Shown piece after piece: positions 1 to 8,982 of a stretch of DNA of 11,907 nucleotides (position 1 is its first letter; the number at the start of each line of letters is the position of its first letter). The notes under the pieces are model-generated. The model searched no databases. It saw only the letters and a program-made list of their open reading frames with translations, and had not been told where the DNA came from. The position numbers and the translations under genes are program-made. Source of the DNA: Defluviitaleaceae bacterium (GTDB lineage: Bacteria > Bacillota > Clostridia > Lachnospirales > WRAX01); contig WRBU01000016.1 in NCBI GenBank assembly GCA_009784355.1, positions 1-11,907 on the forward strand, written 5' to 3'.

Positions 1-1172
1 AAACCTTCTACCAAATGAATACGTTTTTGCGCCTTTTCAAGGTCAAATTGTGTGCGGCGTGATACAACGTCCTTTTGATGTTCAAGGTAGTACCCCAAAA
101 TCTCTTTAAGGTTGAGAACTTTTGGCTCGCCATTTACAAGGGCAAGCATATTTACACCAAAGCTCTCTTGTAATTGTGTGTATTTGTAAAGAAGATTAAG
201 CACCACATTAACATTAGCTTCTTTTTTAATCTCAATAACAACATTTACTCCGTTACGGTCGGATTCATCCCTAATGTCTGAAATACCCTCAATTTTTTTA
301 TCCTTTACAAGTTCTGCAATTTTTTCTTGCATTTTACCTTTGTTGACTTGGTACGGCATTTCACGAACCGAAATACACTCCCGCCCGTTTGCAAGTGTTT
401 CAATTTCGCATTTTGCCCGCATAACAACCCTACCTCTGCCTGTCATATAAGCAGAGCGTATGCCAGCCGTCCCCAAAATATTTGCTCCTGTCGGAAAATC
501 GGGACCTGTTACAATTTTAAGTAATTCCTCAATTTCCGTTTCCCGTCCTTCTTCTACAAAATTATCAATAATTTTTACAACGGCATTAATAATTTCTGTG
601 AGGTTGTGGGGGGGTATGTTTGTAGCCATACCAACCGCAATACCACTAGACCCATTGACAAGTAGGTTAGGGTATCTAGCAGGCAGCACCCTTGGCTCTT
701 TTAGCTCTTCTGTATAGTTTGGCGCAAAATCCACCGTGTTTTTTTCAATATCCGTTATCATTTCCATGGAAATTGGTGAAAGGCGGGCTTCGGTGTAACG
801 CTCTGCTGCTGCTTCATCCCCATCCATAGAGCCAAAGTTACCATGACCATCAACAAGCATATACCTCATAGAAAAATCCTGTGCCATACGTACCAAAGCA
901 TCATAAATGGAGCTATTGCCGTGGGGGTGATATTTACCCATAACATCACCTGTAATACGTGCACATTTTTTATAGGGTTTGTTCGGCTCTAAATTAAGCT
1001 CATTCATCGAATGTAAAATACGCCTGTGTACGGGTTTTAGACCATCACGCACATCAGGCAATGCCCTCGAAACAATAACAGACATCGCATAATCAATATA
1101 CGACTTCTTCATCTCTTGGGCAATATTTGTTACTATTACTTTATCGTGTTGAGTTATATTATTCTCATCCAT
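1..1172 (-). CDS. gyrA: DNA gyrase subunit A, N-terminal 390 residues (runs off the left edge)
   Basis: GyrA is the breakage-reunion subunit of DNA gyrase; with GyrB it introduces negative supercoils using ATP. I translated the strand directly: it opens [20 protein letters not shown] and continues with the family motifs [16 protein letters not shown] (36-51), [15 protein letters not shown] (71-85) and the active-site RYTE with catalytic Tyr126 (codon 797-795). The ATG at 1172 lies 8 bases after AAGGAAG (1187-1181). The gene follows gyrB by 64 bases, as usual, and that gap holds a parS-like palindrome. A TATAAT overlaps the gyrB stop but has no good -35, so co-transcription with gyrB is likely. 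Odd point: the quinolone region reads [10 protein letters not shown] (82-91). Ser87 (E. coli Ser83) and Asp91 (Asp87) are kept, but Asn86 stands where E. coli has Asp82. The C-terminal part lies outside the window. Confidence 0.97.
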   Translation of the reverse strand, partial: MDENNITQHDKVIVTNIAQEMKKSYIDYAMSVIVSRALPDVRDGLKPVHRRILHSMNELNLEPNKPYKKCARITGDVMGKYHPHGNSSIYDALVRMAQDFSMRYMLVDGHGNFGSMDGDEAAAERYTEARLSPISMEMITDIEKNTVDFAPNYTEELKEPRVLPARYPNLLVNGSSGIAVGMATNIPPHNLTEIINAVVKIIDNFVEEGRETEIEELLKIVTGPDFPTGANILGTAGIRSAYMTGRGRVVMRAKCEIETLANGRECISVREMPYQVNKGKMQEKIAELVKDKKIEGISDIRDESDRNGVNVVIEIKKEANVNVVLNLLYKYTQLQESFGVNMLALVNGEPKVLNLKEILGYYLEHQKDVVSRRTQFDLEKAQKRIHLVEG

Positions 1173-1214
1173 TTGTCATTCTTCCTTTTTCCGCAATTAA
1201 TTTCATTAAACCGA

Positions 1215-1230
1215 CTTTCCACGTGGAACA
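1215..1230. promoter_or_regulatory. parS-like palindrome in the gyrB-gyrA gap
   Basis: The bottom strand reads TGTTCCACGTGGAAAG, with a perfect 12-base palindromic core TTCCACGTGGAA. Compared with the Bacillus parS consensus TGTTNCACGTGAAACA it keeps TGTTNCACGTG and differs at three positions in the right arm. Centromere sites bound by ParB/Spo0J cluster around the origin, and a better match lies at 8983-8998. It may be a weak parS site, or an operator for gyrA. ParB binding is inferred from sequence only. Confidence 0.5.
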
Positions 1231-1236
1231 ACCCCA

Positions 1237-3180
<1,944 letters not shown>

Positions 3181-3239
3181 TCAAAATTTTTATTTCATAA
3201 AAAACAGATAAGCACTTTTTACCAAAATGCAACGACTAA

Positions 3240-3268
3240 ATTATACCACAAAACCCAGTTTTTATCAA
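3240..3268 (-). promoter_or_regulatory. Promoter of gyrB, -35 overlapping the recF stop codon
   Basis: On the bottom strand TTGATA (3268-3263) is followed after exactly 17 bases by a perfect TATAAT (3245-3240). The TGA stop of recF (3267-3265) lies inside the -35 hexamer. Transcription should begin near 3233, leaving a leader of about 65 bases before the TTG start. This gives gyrB-gyrA a promoter separate from the dnaN-recF transcript. Confidence 0.8.
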
Positions 3269-4371
3269 GTGTTTTCGGTGAAAAAGTTACCTTTTTCAAC
3301 TCTAAAAAACTTTGTGCTATCGCAATTTTTGTTAAATGCTAAAAAATCATCAAAAACACTCTCCGCACCCGTCATTGTGATGATGGTTTGCATCCCTTTA
3401 ATTTTGTTCATCAAGAAATGTTGACGGTTTGCGTCAAGCTCTGAAAGTATGTCATCTAACAAAAGCACGGGCATATACCCTTTTTCATTAAAAATCAAAT
3501 CAAGTTCTGCCAATTTTATTGATAGTGCAGCCGTTCGCTGCTGTCCTTGTGATGCAAAAACACGAGCATCCTTGCCATCGATTTTAAATTCCAAATCATC
3601 TTTATGAATCCCAACAGATGTGTTTTTCCTAGCAATATCAAACTCCCTATTTTTAGTAAGTTTTTCCAAAAAGGTATTATTTTCAACATTGTTTTTATAA
3701 ATAATTTCAAGACTTTCAGTGTTATTGGTTATTTTTTTTTGATTTAAGTCTGCTAAAATCGTTAGTTCTGAAACAAACCGTTTTCTCGCTACAATTATAT
3801 CAGCACCGTACTTTACCAGTTGTTCGTCCCAGACATCAAGTGTATCTAAACACTTTGGGATATTAGCCACCTCTCTTAATAGGTTGTTTCGCTGTTTTAA
3901 AACTTTATAATACATGCGAAGACTAAAATAATATGTAGGGTAGAGTTGACAGAGTTCCATGTCTAAAAAACGCCTGCGAAGCCCAGGGCCTGCCTTCACC
4001 AAAGAAAGGTCTTCTGGCGAAAATATTACACATATTAGATGCCCAAAAAGCTCCCCAAGACGTTTAATAACAACTCCATTTACCATAATTTTTTTGCTGT
4101 CTTTTTCTATGTGAACCGAAAGTTTGTCCAAGTGGCCGTGGATGTTTTTTACAAAAGCACTTGCAAAAGCATCTTTTTCACCAATTTTAATTAACTCTTT
4201 ATCTTTACCAAAGCGGTGCGAGCGACCCGTAGCACAAAAATAAACAGATTCTAAAAAATTTGTTTTTCCTTGGGCGTTATCCCCATAAAAAATATTTATC
4301 TCATCTGCTAGGTCAATTTCGGCATTTTCTATATTTCTAAAATTAATAAGATTAATTTTTTCTATCCGCAT
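3265..4371 (-). CDS. recF: RecF, DNA replication and repair ATPase
   Basis: RecF is an SMC-like ABC ATPase that helps load RecA at single-strand gaps, working with RecO and RecR. The 368 residues match the family length. Visible motifs are MRIEKINLINFRNIE at the start, Walker A GDNAQGKT (30-37), the RecF motif FSPEDLSLVKAGPGLRRRFLD (117-137, split here by the usual GPG turn), the ABC signature FASQGQQRT (272-280) and Walker B PVLLLDDILSELD (301-313). The ATG is one base past the dnaN stop and its AAGGGGAT binding site lies at the very end of dnaN, so translation is probably coupled. Bacillus has the S4-domain gene yaaA between dnaN and recF; here no room remains for it. The stop codon is embedded in the gyrB promoter. 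Confidence 0.96.
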   Translation of the reverse strand: MRIEKINLINFRNIENAEIDLADEINIFYGDNAQGKTNFLESVYFCATGRSHRFGKDKELIKIGEKDAFASAFVKNIHGHLDKLSVHIEKDSKKIMVNGVVIKRLGELFGHLICVIFSPEDLSLVKAGPGLRRRFLDMELCQLYPTYYFSLRMYYKVLKQRNNLLREVANIPKCLDTLDVWDEQLVKYGADIIVARKRFVSELTILADLNQKKITNNTESLEIIYKNNVENNTFLEKLTKNREFDIARKNTSVGIHKDDLEFKIDGKDARVFASQGQQRTAALSIKLAELDLIFNEKGYMPVLLLDDILSELDANRQHFLMNKIKGMQTIITMTGAESVFDDFLAFNKNCDSTKFFRVEKGNFFTENT

Positions 4372-4372
4372 T

Positions 4373-5482
4373 TTATCCCCTTAACCTCAAAGGAAGCACA
4401 AGATATTTATAATCATCACTATTTTCCATTTTAATAATACACGGCGACAGCGAGGATGTTAGCGACATGGTCACTTTTTCGCCCTCCAATACCTTCATAA
4501 CCTCTGTTAGATATTTTGGATTAAAAGCTATTTCCAAATCTGGGCCATCTTGTATTATAGATACCTCTTCATGCGAAGTACCCATTTCTGTGTTGGATGA
4601 TATAGCAACAATACCGTCTTCAATTTTTAATTTTACAGGACTCTTTTTACTGTCTTTTGAGATTAGTGTCGCACGGTCTATGCCATCCATTAGAACAATG
4701 CGGTCAGCCGTTATTAGTGTATTTGTATCCGCCGTAAACATATTTTCGTAATTAATAAACTCGCCTTCTAAAAGCCTTGATACAATTATGCAGTTTTCTA
4801 TTTCAAAAAGCACGTGTTTGTCGGTGGCATAAAATTTAATAGCTGCGTCATTATCAGTTGGAAGTATTCGTCCAACTTCCGTCATTGTTTTAGCAGGTAT
4901 AACAATTTTTAAATCACCAGAACTGCTTTGCGTGATTGATTTACGCAACGAGATTCTAAAACCATCCACAGAAACAATGGTGATTTCCTCACCTTTGATA
5001 TTGAGTAATTGTCCGCACAAAACAGGCTTTGACGGGTCAATAGACACAGAAAAGACCGTTTGACGTATCATATTTTTAAATTCATTTGATGCTACAACAT
5101 ATGCACCAACTTTGTCAACAGCAGGAAGTTCCGGAAATTCCACCGCATTCATACCCAAAATTTTAAACTCGGTTTTTCCTGATTTTATCACGGTTAGGTT
5201 TTTGTCATCAGAGCTTATTTCGATGTGTTTATCGGGCATTGCTCTTGCAATGTCATTAAAGATTTTTGCATCAAGGGCAACAGAGCCCTCTTCTAAAACC
5301 TCCGCTTCAATGAAATCAGTTTCTATTGCCAGTTCCAAATCGTTAGCTGTGAGTTTTAGTCCTTTTTCGCTGGCTGTGAGCAACACACATTCTAAAATGG
5401 GGGTTGTGGCGCGAGAACTAATGGCCTTTGCCACCGTATTTAAACCATCCAATAACATTTTTTTTGAACAACTTATTTTCAT
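4373..5482 (-). CDS. dnaN: DNA polymerase III beta subunit (sliding clamp)
   Basis: DnaN forms the ring-shaped dimer that holds DNA polymerase III on DNA and also docks mismatch-repair and ligase partners. At 369 residues it fits the three-domain clamp fold (about 1-120, 125-250 and 255-369). It starts MKISCSKKMLLDGLNTVAKA, carries RATTPILECVLLTA (24-37), and ends in the usual hydrophobic strand YLVLPLRLRG. The ATG follows AAGGATGG with correct spacing. It lies downstream of dnaA across the 428-base origin spacer and one base upstream of recF. I see no convincing promoter of its own; a weak TTGAAT/TTAAAA pair lies in the spacer, so readthrough from dnaA is possible. Confidence 0.97.
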   Translation of the reverse strand: MKISCSKKMLLDGLNTVAKAISSRATTPILECVLLTASEKGLKLTANDLELAIETDFIEAEVLEEGSVALDAKIFNDIARAMPDKHIEISSDDKNLTVIKSGKTEFKILGMNAVEFPELPAVDKVGAYVVASNEFKNMIRQTVFSVSIDPSKPVLCGQLLNIKGEEITIVSVDGFRISLRKSITQSSSGDLKIVIPAKTMTEVGRILPTDNDAAIKFYATDKHVLFEIENCIIVSRLLEGEFINYENMFTADTNTLITADRIVLMDGIDRATLISKDSKKSPVKLKIEDGIVAISSNTEMGTSHEEVSIIQDGPDLEIAFNPKYLTEVMKVLEGEKVTMSLTSSLSPCIIKMENSDDYKYLVLPLRLRG

Positions 5483-5520
5483 AATTTACCATCCTTTTGG
5501 CGAAATTTTCTCATTCCACA

Positions 5521-5576
5521 CATACTTATATTTATTTTAGTAGTAGCAGTAGTAGGGGCTGTGAATTTGTGAAAAA
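5521..5576. promoter_or_regulatory. Basal unwinding element: DnaA boxes, G-rich patch, six DnaA-trios, AT-rich DNA
   Basis: Reading from dnaA toward dnaN (right to left): DnaA-box-like TTTTTCACA (5576-5568) and AAATTCACA (5568-5560) on the bottom strand, then GGGC on the top strand (5556-5559), then six triplets TAG TAG TAG CAG TAG TAG (5538-5555, top strand), then AT-rich DNA (5521-5537). This is the box/GC-patch/trio order described for B. subtilis, where DnaA extends from boxes onto one strand by contacting 3'-GAT repeats. The composition is read directly; melting is inferred. Confidence 0.82.
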
Positions 5577-5700
5577 GGGGTTGAAAGCCTGTGTTTAAAG
5601 CAAGGTCTGCTATGGAAAACAAATGTATAAACCACCTAAAACCCAAGTGCTTTTTAACATCTTCCACACAAAAACATTCAAACGAGTTTTTTCACAAATT
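5564..5700. repeat. 13-base perfect inverted repeat across the origin spacer
   Basis: AATTTGTGAAAAA at 5564-5576 is repeated as its exact reverse complement at 5688-5700, with 111 bases between. Each arm includes a weak DnaA box (TTTTTCACA) in opposite orientation. It may be a duplicated box unit that organises DnaA around the unwinding site. Confidence 0.7.
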
Positions 5701-5791
5701 AACCACAGTGTTTCAACATCAATTCCCACATACGGTGAATGACCCTCAAACAATAGGTTTTAAGTTTGTGACTACTTAGCTAGTGAATGAC

Positions 5792-5826
5792 TGTACCACG
5801 AAATTCGGTGGGACACTGAAATTTCA
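5792..5826. repeat. Imperfect palindromes in the dnaA-proximal origin spacer
   Basis: Two adjacent dyads lie here. TGT-A-CCAC at 5792-5799 pairs with GTGG-G-ACA at 5808-5815 around an 8-base centre, and TGAAATTTCA at 5817-5826 is a perfect 10-base palindrome. No T tract follows on the dnaA strand, so this is not an intrinsic terminator. It could be a protein-binding site in the origin. Confidence 0.45.
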
Positions 5827-5910
5827 TGTCTTGCATTCTTCTATGTTGATAACGTTTTAAAAAGTTGTAGATACAAAAGCCAGCAACAACACCTTTTCAA
5901 AAACTACAAT

Positions 5911-7257
5911 CTAGCTAATTTTAATCTTTTTTTCTAGCTCTGCAACTTCTCTTTTTAGGGTTTTGTTTTTATCGATATTAGCAGTTATTTTATCAACAGC
6001 ATGGATAATTGTTGAGTGGTCTTTGCCACCAAAATCTTTTCCTATTTGTTTTAAAGGTGCGTCTATTATCATGCGGCATAGATACATCGCAACATGCCTA
6101 GCATAAATTATCTCGGCAGAACGCTTTCTTGAAAGCATTTCTTCTAATGGTATATTGTAATATCCCGAAACAACTTCTTGAATATAAGATACGTCTACCT
6201 CACGCCTACCTCTTTGTCTAATCATATTTTCGAGGGCTTTTTCGGCGAGCTCTACTGTACATTTTGTGTTCATTAATTTTGCACGAGCCGTTACTGTTTT
6301 CAAAGCACCTTCTAATTCACGAATGTTATCATCCATATATTTTGCAATGAAATTGACAACAGCCATATCAACCTCTACACCCTCTTCCTCTGCTTTTTTT
6401 AACAAAATAGCAGCACGGGTTTCAAGGTCGGGTAAAGAAATATCAACAATTAGGTCACTTGCGAATCGAGAGCGCAAACGTCCTTCGATGGATTGTAAGT
6501 CTAGCGGGGGCTTGTCCGCCGTTAAAACAATTTGCTTGTTGTCGTTGTGCAAAGTGTTAAAAGTGTGGAAAAACTCTTCTTGCGTACCTTCTTTGTCGGA
6601 CAAAAACTGTATATCATCCACCAGCAAACAATCCACTTGACGGTACTTGTCCCTAAATTCTTGATTCTTTTTGTTACGAATAGCGTAAACAAATTCATTT
6701 ACAAGATTTTCAGAAGATGTGTACAAAACTTTTGCATTTGGGTTATTATGTAGTATTTGGTTTCCTATTGAATGCATAAGGTGGGTTTTACCTAATCCAA
6801 CGCCGCCGTAAATAAATAATGGATTATAGTTTAGCCCAGGCTTATCTGCTACAGCCAATGCGGCAGAATAAGCAAATTCGTTGTTCTTTCCCCTTACAAA
6901 AGCATCAAAGTGAAATTTTGCCCGGAGGTTAGTCCCGCTTAAATTTGGCTTAACTTCATCCTCGCTATCAATATTAAAGGTAGTGGCTTCTGATTCCAAA
7001 ATCACTCTGATTCCAAAATCTTTTCCAAAAACAGAACGGAATGCACTAGCAATTTTTCCTGCATAACGGGTGTTGACGGTGGATTTTATATATTCATCTT
7101 TTGCCAACAAAACAAACACATCTTTGTCAATTATATGAGGTTTTAATGGTTGTATCCAAGTTGAAAAAGCAGCAGGATTTAAAGCCCCTTCTTGCATAAA
7201 TAAAATAATAGACTCCCAATAACTCTCAACACTTTTTGTTAATAAAGCAGTAGCCAT
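5911..7257 (-). CDS. dnaA: Chromosomal replication initiator DnaA
   Basis: DnaA is the AAA+ ATPase that binds DnaA boxes and melts the origin. The 448 residues fit the family. Domain I (about 1-85) has FSTWIQPLKP; domain II is a short linker (about 90-112). Domain III has Walker A GGVGLGKT (151-158), Walker B LLVDDIQF (211-218), IEGRLRSRF with the arginine finger (257-265), and sensor II in NIRELEGAL (311-319). Domain IV, the DNA-binding part, ends with the signature GGKDHSTIIHAVDKI (410-424); Lys replaces the more common Arg before Asp-His, within normal variation. The ATG at 7257 follows a weak GGGGG site by about 9 bases. Its promoter at 7456-7484 leaves a leader of about 190 bases carrying three perfect DnaA boxes, which suggests autoregulation. 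Confidence 0.98.
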   Translation of the reverse strand: MATALLTKSVESYWESIILFMQEGALNPAAFSTWIQPLKPHIIDKDVFVLLAKDEYIKSTVNTRYAGKIASAFRSVFGKDFGIRVILESEATTFNIDSEDEVKPNLSGTNLRAKFHFDAFVRGKNNEFAYSAALAVADKPGLNYNPLFIYGGVGLGKTHLMHSIGNQILHNNPNAKVLYTSSENLVNEFVYAIRNKKNQEFRDKYRQVDCLLVDDIQFLSDKEGTQEEFFHTFNTLHNDNKQIVLTADKPPLDLQSIEGRLRSRFASDLIVDISLPDLETRAAILLKKAEEEGVEVDMAVVNFIAKYMDDNIRELEGALKTVTARAKLMNTKCTVELAEKALENMIRQRGRREVDVSYIQEVVSGYYNIPLEEMLSRKRSAEIIYARHVAMYLCRMIIDAPLKQIGKDFGGKDHSTIIHAVDKITANIDKNKTLKREVAELEKKIKIS

Positions 7258-7325
7258 TTAAGTATACCCCCGATATATTTGTTGTGTTTAGCAAAAAAAT
7301 GGTTACGCACCATTGCCAAATCGAC

Positions 7326-7345
7326 TTATCCACAAATGTGGATAA
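7326..7345. promoter_or_regulatory. Inverted pair of perfect DnaA boxes in the dnaA leader
   Basis: TTATCCACA (7326-7334, top strand) and TGTGGATAA (7337-7345, the same box on the bottom strand) face each other across AA. Both match the DnaA box consensus at all nine bases. They lie about 70 bases upstream of the dnaA start and downstream of its promoter, so bound DnaA could block elongation as well as organise the origin. Confidence 0.92.
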
Positions 7346-7401
7346 AATCTAAAAAACAAACCATTGCCGTCTAAAAGCAAGCCATCCAAAAATAAAAAAA
7401 G

Positions 7402-7410
7402 TTATCCACA
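7402..7410 (+). promoter_or_regulatory. Third perfect DnaA box upstream of dnaA
   Basis: TTATCCACA matches the consensus at all nine bases, 57 bases to the right of the inverted pair, and is followed by T-rich DNA. It lies about 40 bases downstream of the predicted dnaA transcription start. Confidence 0.9.
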
Positions 7411-7455
7411 TTTTTACTAACAAAAACCTTTAATAACGCCATTTACTATATGCCT

Positions 7456-7484
7456 ATTATAGCAAAAGCAGCCTAGAATTTCAA
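7456..7484 (-). promoter_or_regulatory. Promoter of dnaA
   Basis: On the bottom strand TTGAAA (7484-7479), a 17-base spacer ending in TGC, and a perfect TATAAT (7461-7456) give a near-ideal vegetative promoter with an extended -10 (TGCTATAAT). Transcription should start near 7449, leaving a leader of about 190 bases that includes all three perfect DnaA boxes. Confidence 0.82.
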
Positions 7485-7519
7485 TAGCTCTTTTGAAAGT
7501 TATTAAACAAAATTTGATG

Positions 7520-7621
7520 TATAGTGAATCAACTTTAAAACAATTCAAGGCATAGCCTTGAGATTTTTTAAAATTGCTTTGCAATTTGTGTCTTTCAATT
7601 TAAGTGTAGTTCTTAAGTTGG
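7520..7621. repeat. Three-hairpin cluster beginning TATAGTGAATC, possible palindromic element remnant
   Basis: Three consecutive hairpins are seen: CAAGGC-ATA-GCCTTG (7546-7560), AAATTGC-TTT-GCAATTT (7571-7587), and CAATTTAAG (7597-7605) with CTTAAGTTG (7612-7620, one G-T pair). The stretch starts TATAGTGAATC at 7520, like the TA-flanked termini of Correia-type and IS630-related miniature elements. I find no matching inverted end to the right, so a whole mobile element is not shown. The first hairpin is followed by AGATTTTTT and could also end rightward transcription. Confidence 0.4.
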
Positions 7622-7771
7622 AAGGCTATAGCGACAACATGTATCGTCACCGAACTTATTTTAAGCAACCACAGACTAACTCAAACCACAAATCTTCTCT
7701 CCCTTGTCCTCTCGGTCGGAAGGATTGGGTTGGAGTAAATCTGTGCTTATTTAGCATCTTCCGATTTTTAG

Positions 7772-7800
7772 TAAAAAAAGAACACCTATTGAGATGTTCT
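7772..7800 (-). terminator. Intrinsic terminator overlapping the end of the beta-propeller-like gene
   Basis: The bottom strand from 7800 to 7779 folds as a 9-base-pair stem (AGAACATCT with AGGTGTTCT, one G-T pair) around a CAAT loop, followed at once by a run of T (7778-7773). The stop codon TAG (7788-7786) and the last three codons lie inside the stem, so the terminator starts before the gene ends. It shields the dnaA control region from leftward readthrough. Confidence 0.85.
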
Positions 7801-8913
7801 AATTATTTTTTTAATTTCGTCCACATCGTCAAAACTTTCAAAAAAACTGTCATACTCATTTTGACTGCCAATTTGGTGATTTTGATGTTCATATATGTAT
7901 TGATGACTGGTCTTTTGCTGGTTGTCAATTATGTGGTATATTTGCGAAAAAAGTTGAACATCCCAAGGCTTTTCTGCGCTTACATATATGCTATTTGTTA
8001 AAAAGTCATTTTTATATTCTTTGTCTTGCAAAAAAACACTCACGGATGTTTGTTGTGGGTATTTGTCCACATGTCTTTTTGGAGTAGAAGCATATAGTTG
8101 CTCGTCTTCCAGTATCGTACATTCAAATACTTCATCACCGCGTGCAAACACCACATGCACAACATTATCTTCAATATAAATCAAAGTATTATAAACTTGA
8201 TGCCCGCTAGATATAGCGACTTTGGGAGACAGTCCGTTTGCGTCAAGTCTTCTGTATACCAATGATGTGTTTAAAATGTTTTTTGTTACATAAACCATGT
8301 GTATGGCTTCTGTACTTGCTAAAAAGGAAGAGTTTTGAGTATTTATATTTGCTGATGGCTGAATGATTTTAAAATCACTCATTGTGTCTGCTCCATAGAC
8401 CTCTCTATACCCAAAGTCTGCACCCGAACCAGAAGCGGCGGCTTGATAAAAAACGAGATAATGCTGTCCGCAAATTGGAACCACCCTAAATGAATTACCA
8501 CCATCATATGGAACAACGCGCCCTAAATGCTTGCTGTTGCTCCACATACCTTGAGAGGATACATTGTGAGACATTAAAATATGGCTTGGCTCTGCTTGAA
8601 CAGGAATGCTATGAATTACATAAATGTCGTCTTGCAACCCTATGCCATAATATTGTCCAGCCAAACCCCCACTCACTAAAGTAGACGTTGTTAACACCCC
8701 TTGTTCAAAAATAATTTTTTCTACCTGAGATGCCCTTTGGCATAAGATTAATATATTTCCCTCAAAAAGGCTTACGGAAAAATTTATTACACCATCTTTT
8801 TTAATACAGCTTGACTTTGACCATTTATTATCTGTGTACTGCTTCCAAAACAGCCCGCCGTGCTTGCCATAAAAACAATATAAACCTCTCTTTGACAACA
8901 CAATATAATTCAC
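7786..8913 (-). CDS. Beta-propeller-like protein of unknown function
   Basis: I do not recognise a named family. The 375-residue product has no signal peptide or membrane segment, so it is probably cytoplasmic. Hydrophobic strand motifs recur about every 43-55 residues: NILILC (53-58), DIYVIH (96-101), HYLVFY (151-156), AIHMVY (203-208) and NVVHVVF (250-256). That spacing suits blades of a beta-propeller over about residues 1-290. The tail (about 320-375) is His/Gln-rich then acidic (DSFFESFDDVDE) and may be flexible. The start is GTG at 8913, with GAGGTG (8927-8922) 8 bases upstream; no nearby ATG in this frame fits. It is the last gene of a leftward group, with a parS site and a small palindrome in its 101-base upstream gap and a terminator within its stop region. 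A protein-interaction role is a guess. Confidence 0.8.
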   Translation of the reverse strand: MNYIVLSKRGLYCFYGKHGGLFWKQYTDNKWSKSSCIKKDGVINFSVSLFEGNILILCQRASQVEKIIFEQGVLTTSTLVSGGLAGQYYGIGLQDDIYVIHSIPVQAEPSHILMSHNVSSQGMWSNSKHLGRVVPYDGGNSFRVVPICGQHYLVFYQAAASGSGADFGYREVYGADTMSDFKIIQPSANINTQNSSFLASTEAIHMVYVTKNILNTSLVYRRLDANGLSPKVAISSGHQVYNTLIYIEDNVVHVVFARGDEVFECTILEDEQLYASTPKRHVDKYPQQTSVSVFLQDKEYKNDFLTNSIYVSAEKPWDVQLFSQIYHIIDNQQKTSHQYIYEHQNHQIGSQNEYDSFFESFDDVDEIKKIIRTSQ

Positions 8914-8942
8914 CTAAACATCACCTCGGTAAATTATATTGC

Positions 8943-8955
8943 ATACAACTTGTAT
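8943..8955. promoter_or_regulatory. 13-base palindrome upstream of the beta-propeller-like gene
   Basis: ATACAA-C-TTGTAT is a perfect inverted repeat around one central base, 16 bases above the ribosome binding site. The bottom strand here reads TATACA, a possible -10, though only a weak TTTTGC lies 17 bases upstream of it. It may be an operator or simply promoter DNA. Confidence 0.4.
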
Positions 8956-8982
8956 ACTATGAGAAGACATTAAGCAAAAAAA

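Larger units (their letters stand above)
5483..5910. other. oriC: dnaA-dnaN spacer, probable replication origin (oriC) unwinding half
   Basis: This 428-base gap holds no credible gene. It contains near-consensus DnaA boxes: TTAACCACA (5699-5707, top strand, one mismatch to TTATCCACA), TTATCAACA (5852-5844, bottom strand, one mismatch), and two-mismatch boxes TTTTTCACA at 5688-5696 (top) and 5576-5568 (bottom) and TCTTCCACA (5660-5668). Next to dnaN lies an unwinding element with DnaA-trios, listed separately. Position and order match the dnaA-dnaN half of the Bacillus bipartite origin. No intrinsic terminator for dnaA is visible here. Origin function is inferred. Confidence 0.85.
7258..7771. 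other. Non-coding region upstream of dnaA: leader, promoter, hairpin cluster
   Basis: No credible gene is seen. From left to right it holds a small hairpin AATGGT-TACGC-ACCATT (7298-7314), three DnaA boxes, two direct copies of ACCATTGCC (7309-7317 and 7360-7368) flanking the inverted box pair, the dnaA promoter, and a cluster of three hairpins (7546-7621). Farther right TCGGAAG and CTTCCGA form a loose inverted repeat (about 7713-7764). In many Firmicutes rpmH would start here, divergent from dnaA; no L34-like reading frame is present. Confidence 0.7.

Noticed and set aside
5112..5540. 142-codon rightward open frame over dnaN and the origin spacer
   Set aside because: It is antisense to dnaN, lacks a binding site, and runs through the DnaA-trios. 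dnaN is certain on the other strand.
5792..5815. Hairpin as the dnaA terminator
   Set aside because: The stem is interrupted and no T tract follows on the dnaA strand.
6266..6640. 124-codon rightward open frame
   Set aside because: It lies wholly inside dnaA on the opposite strand, with no initiation signal.
7558..8001. 147-codon rightward open frame with hydrophobic C-terminal half
   Set aside because: More than half lies antisense to the beta-propeller-like gene, there is no ribosome binding site, and its start falls inside a hairpin cluster. The hydrophobic part is an antisense artefact of AT-rich DNA.
8902..8935. TATAAT (8937-8932 region, bottom strand) as the promoter of the beta-propeller-like gene
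   Set aside because: It sits only a few bases above the ribosome binding site, so the start would fall inside that site, and no -35 is found at the right distance.
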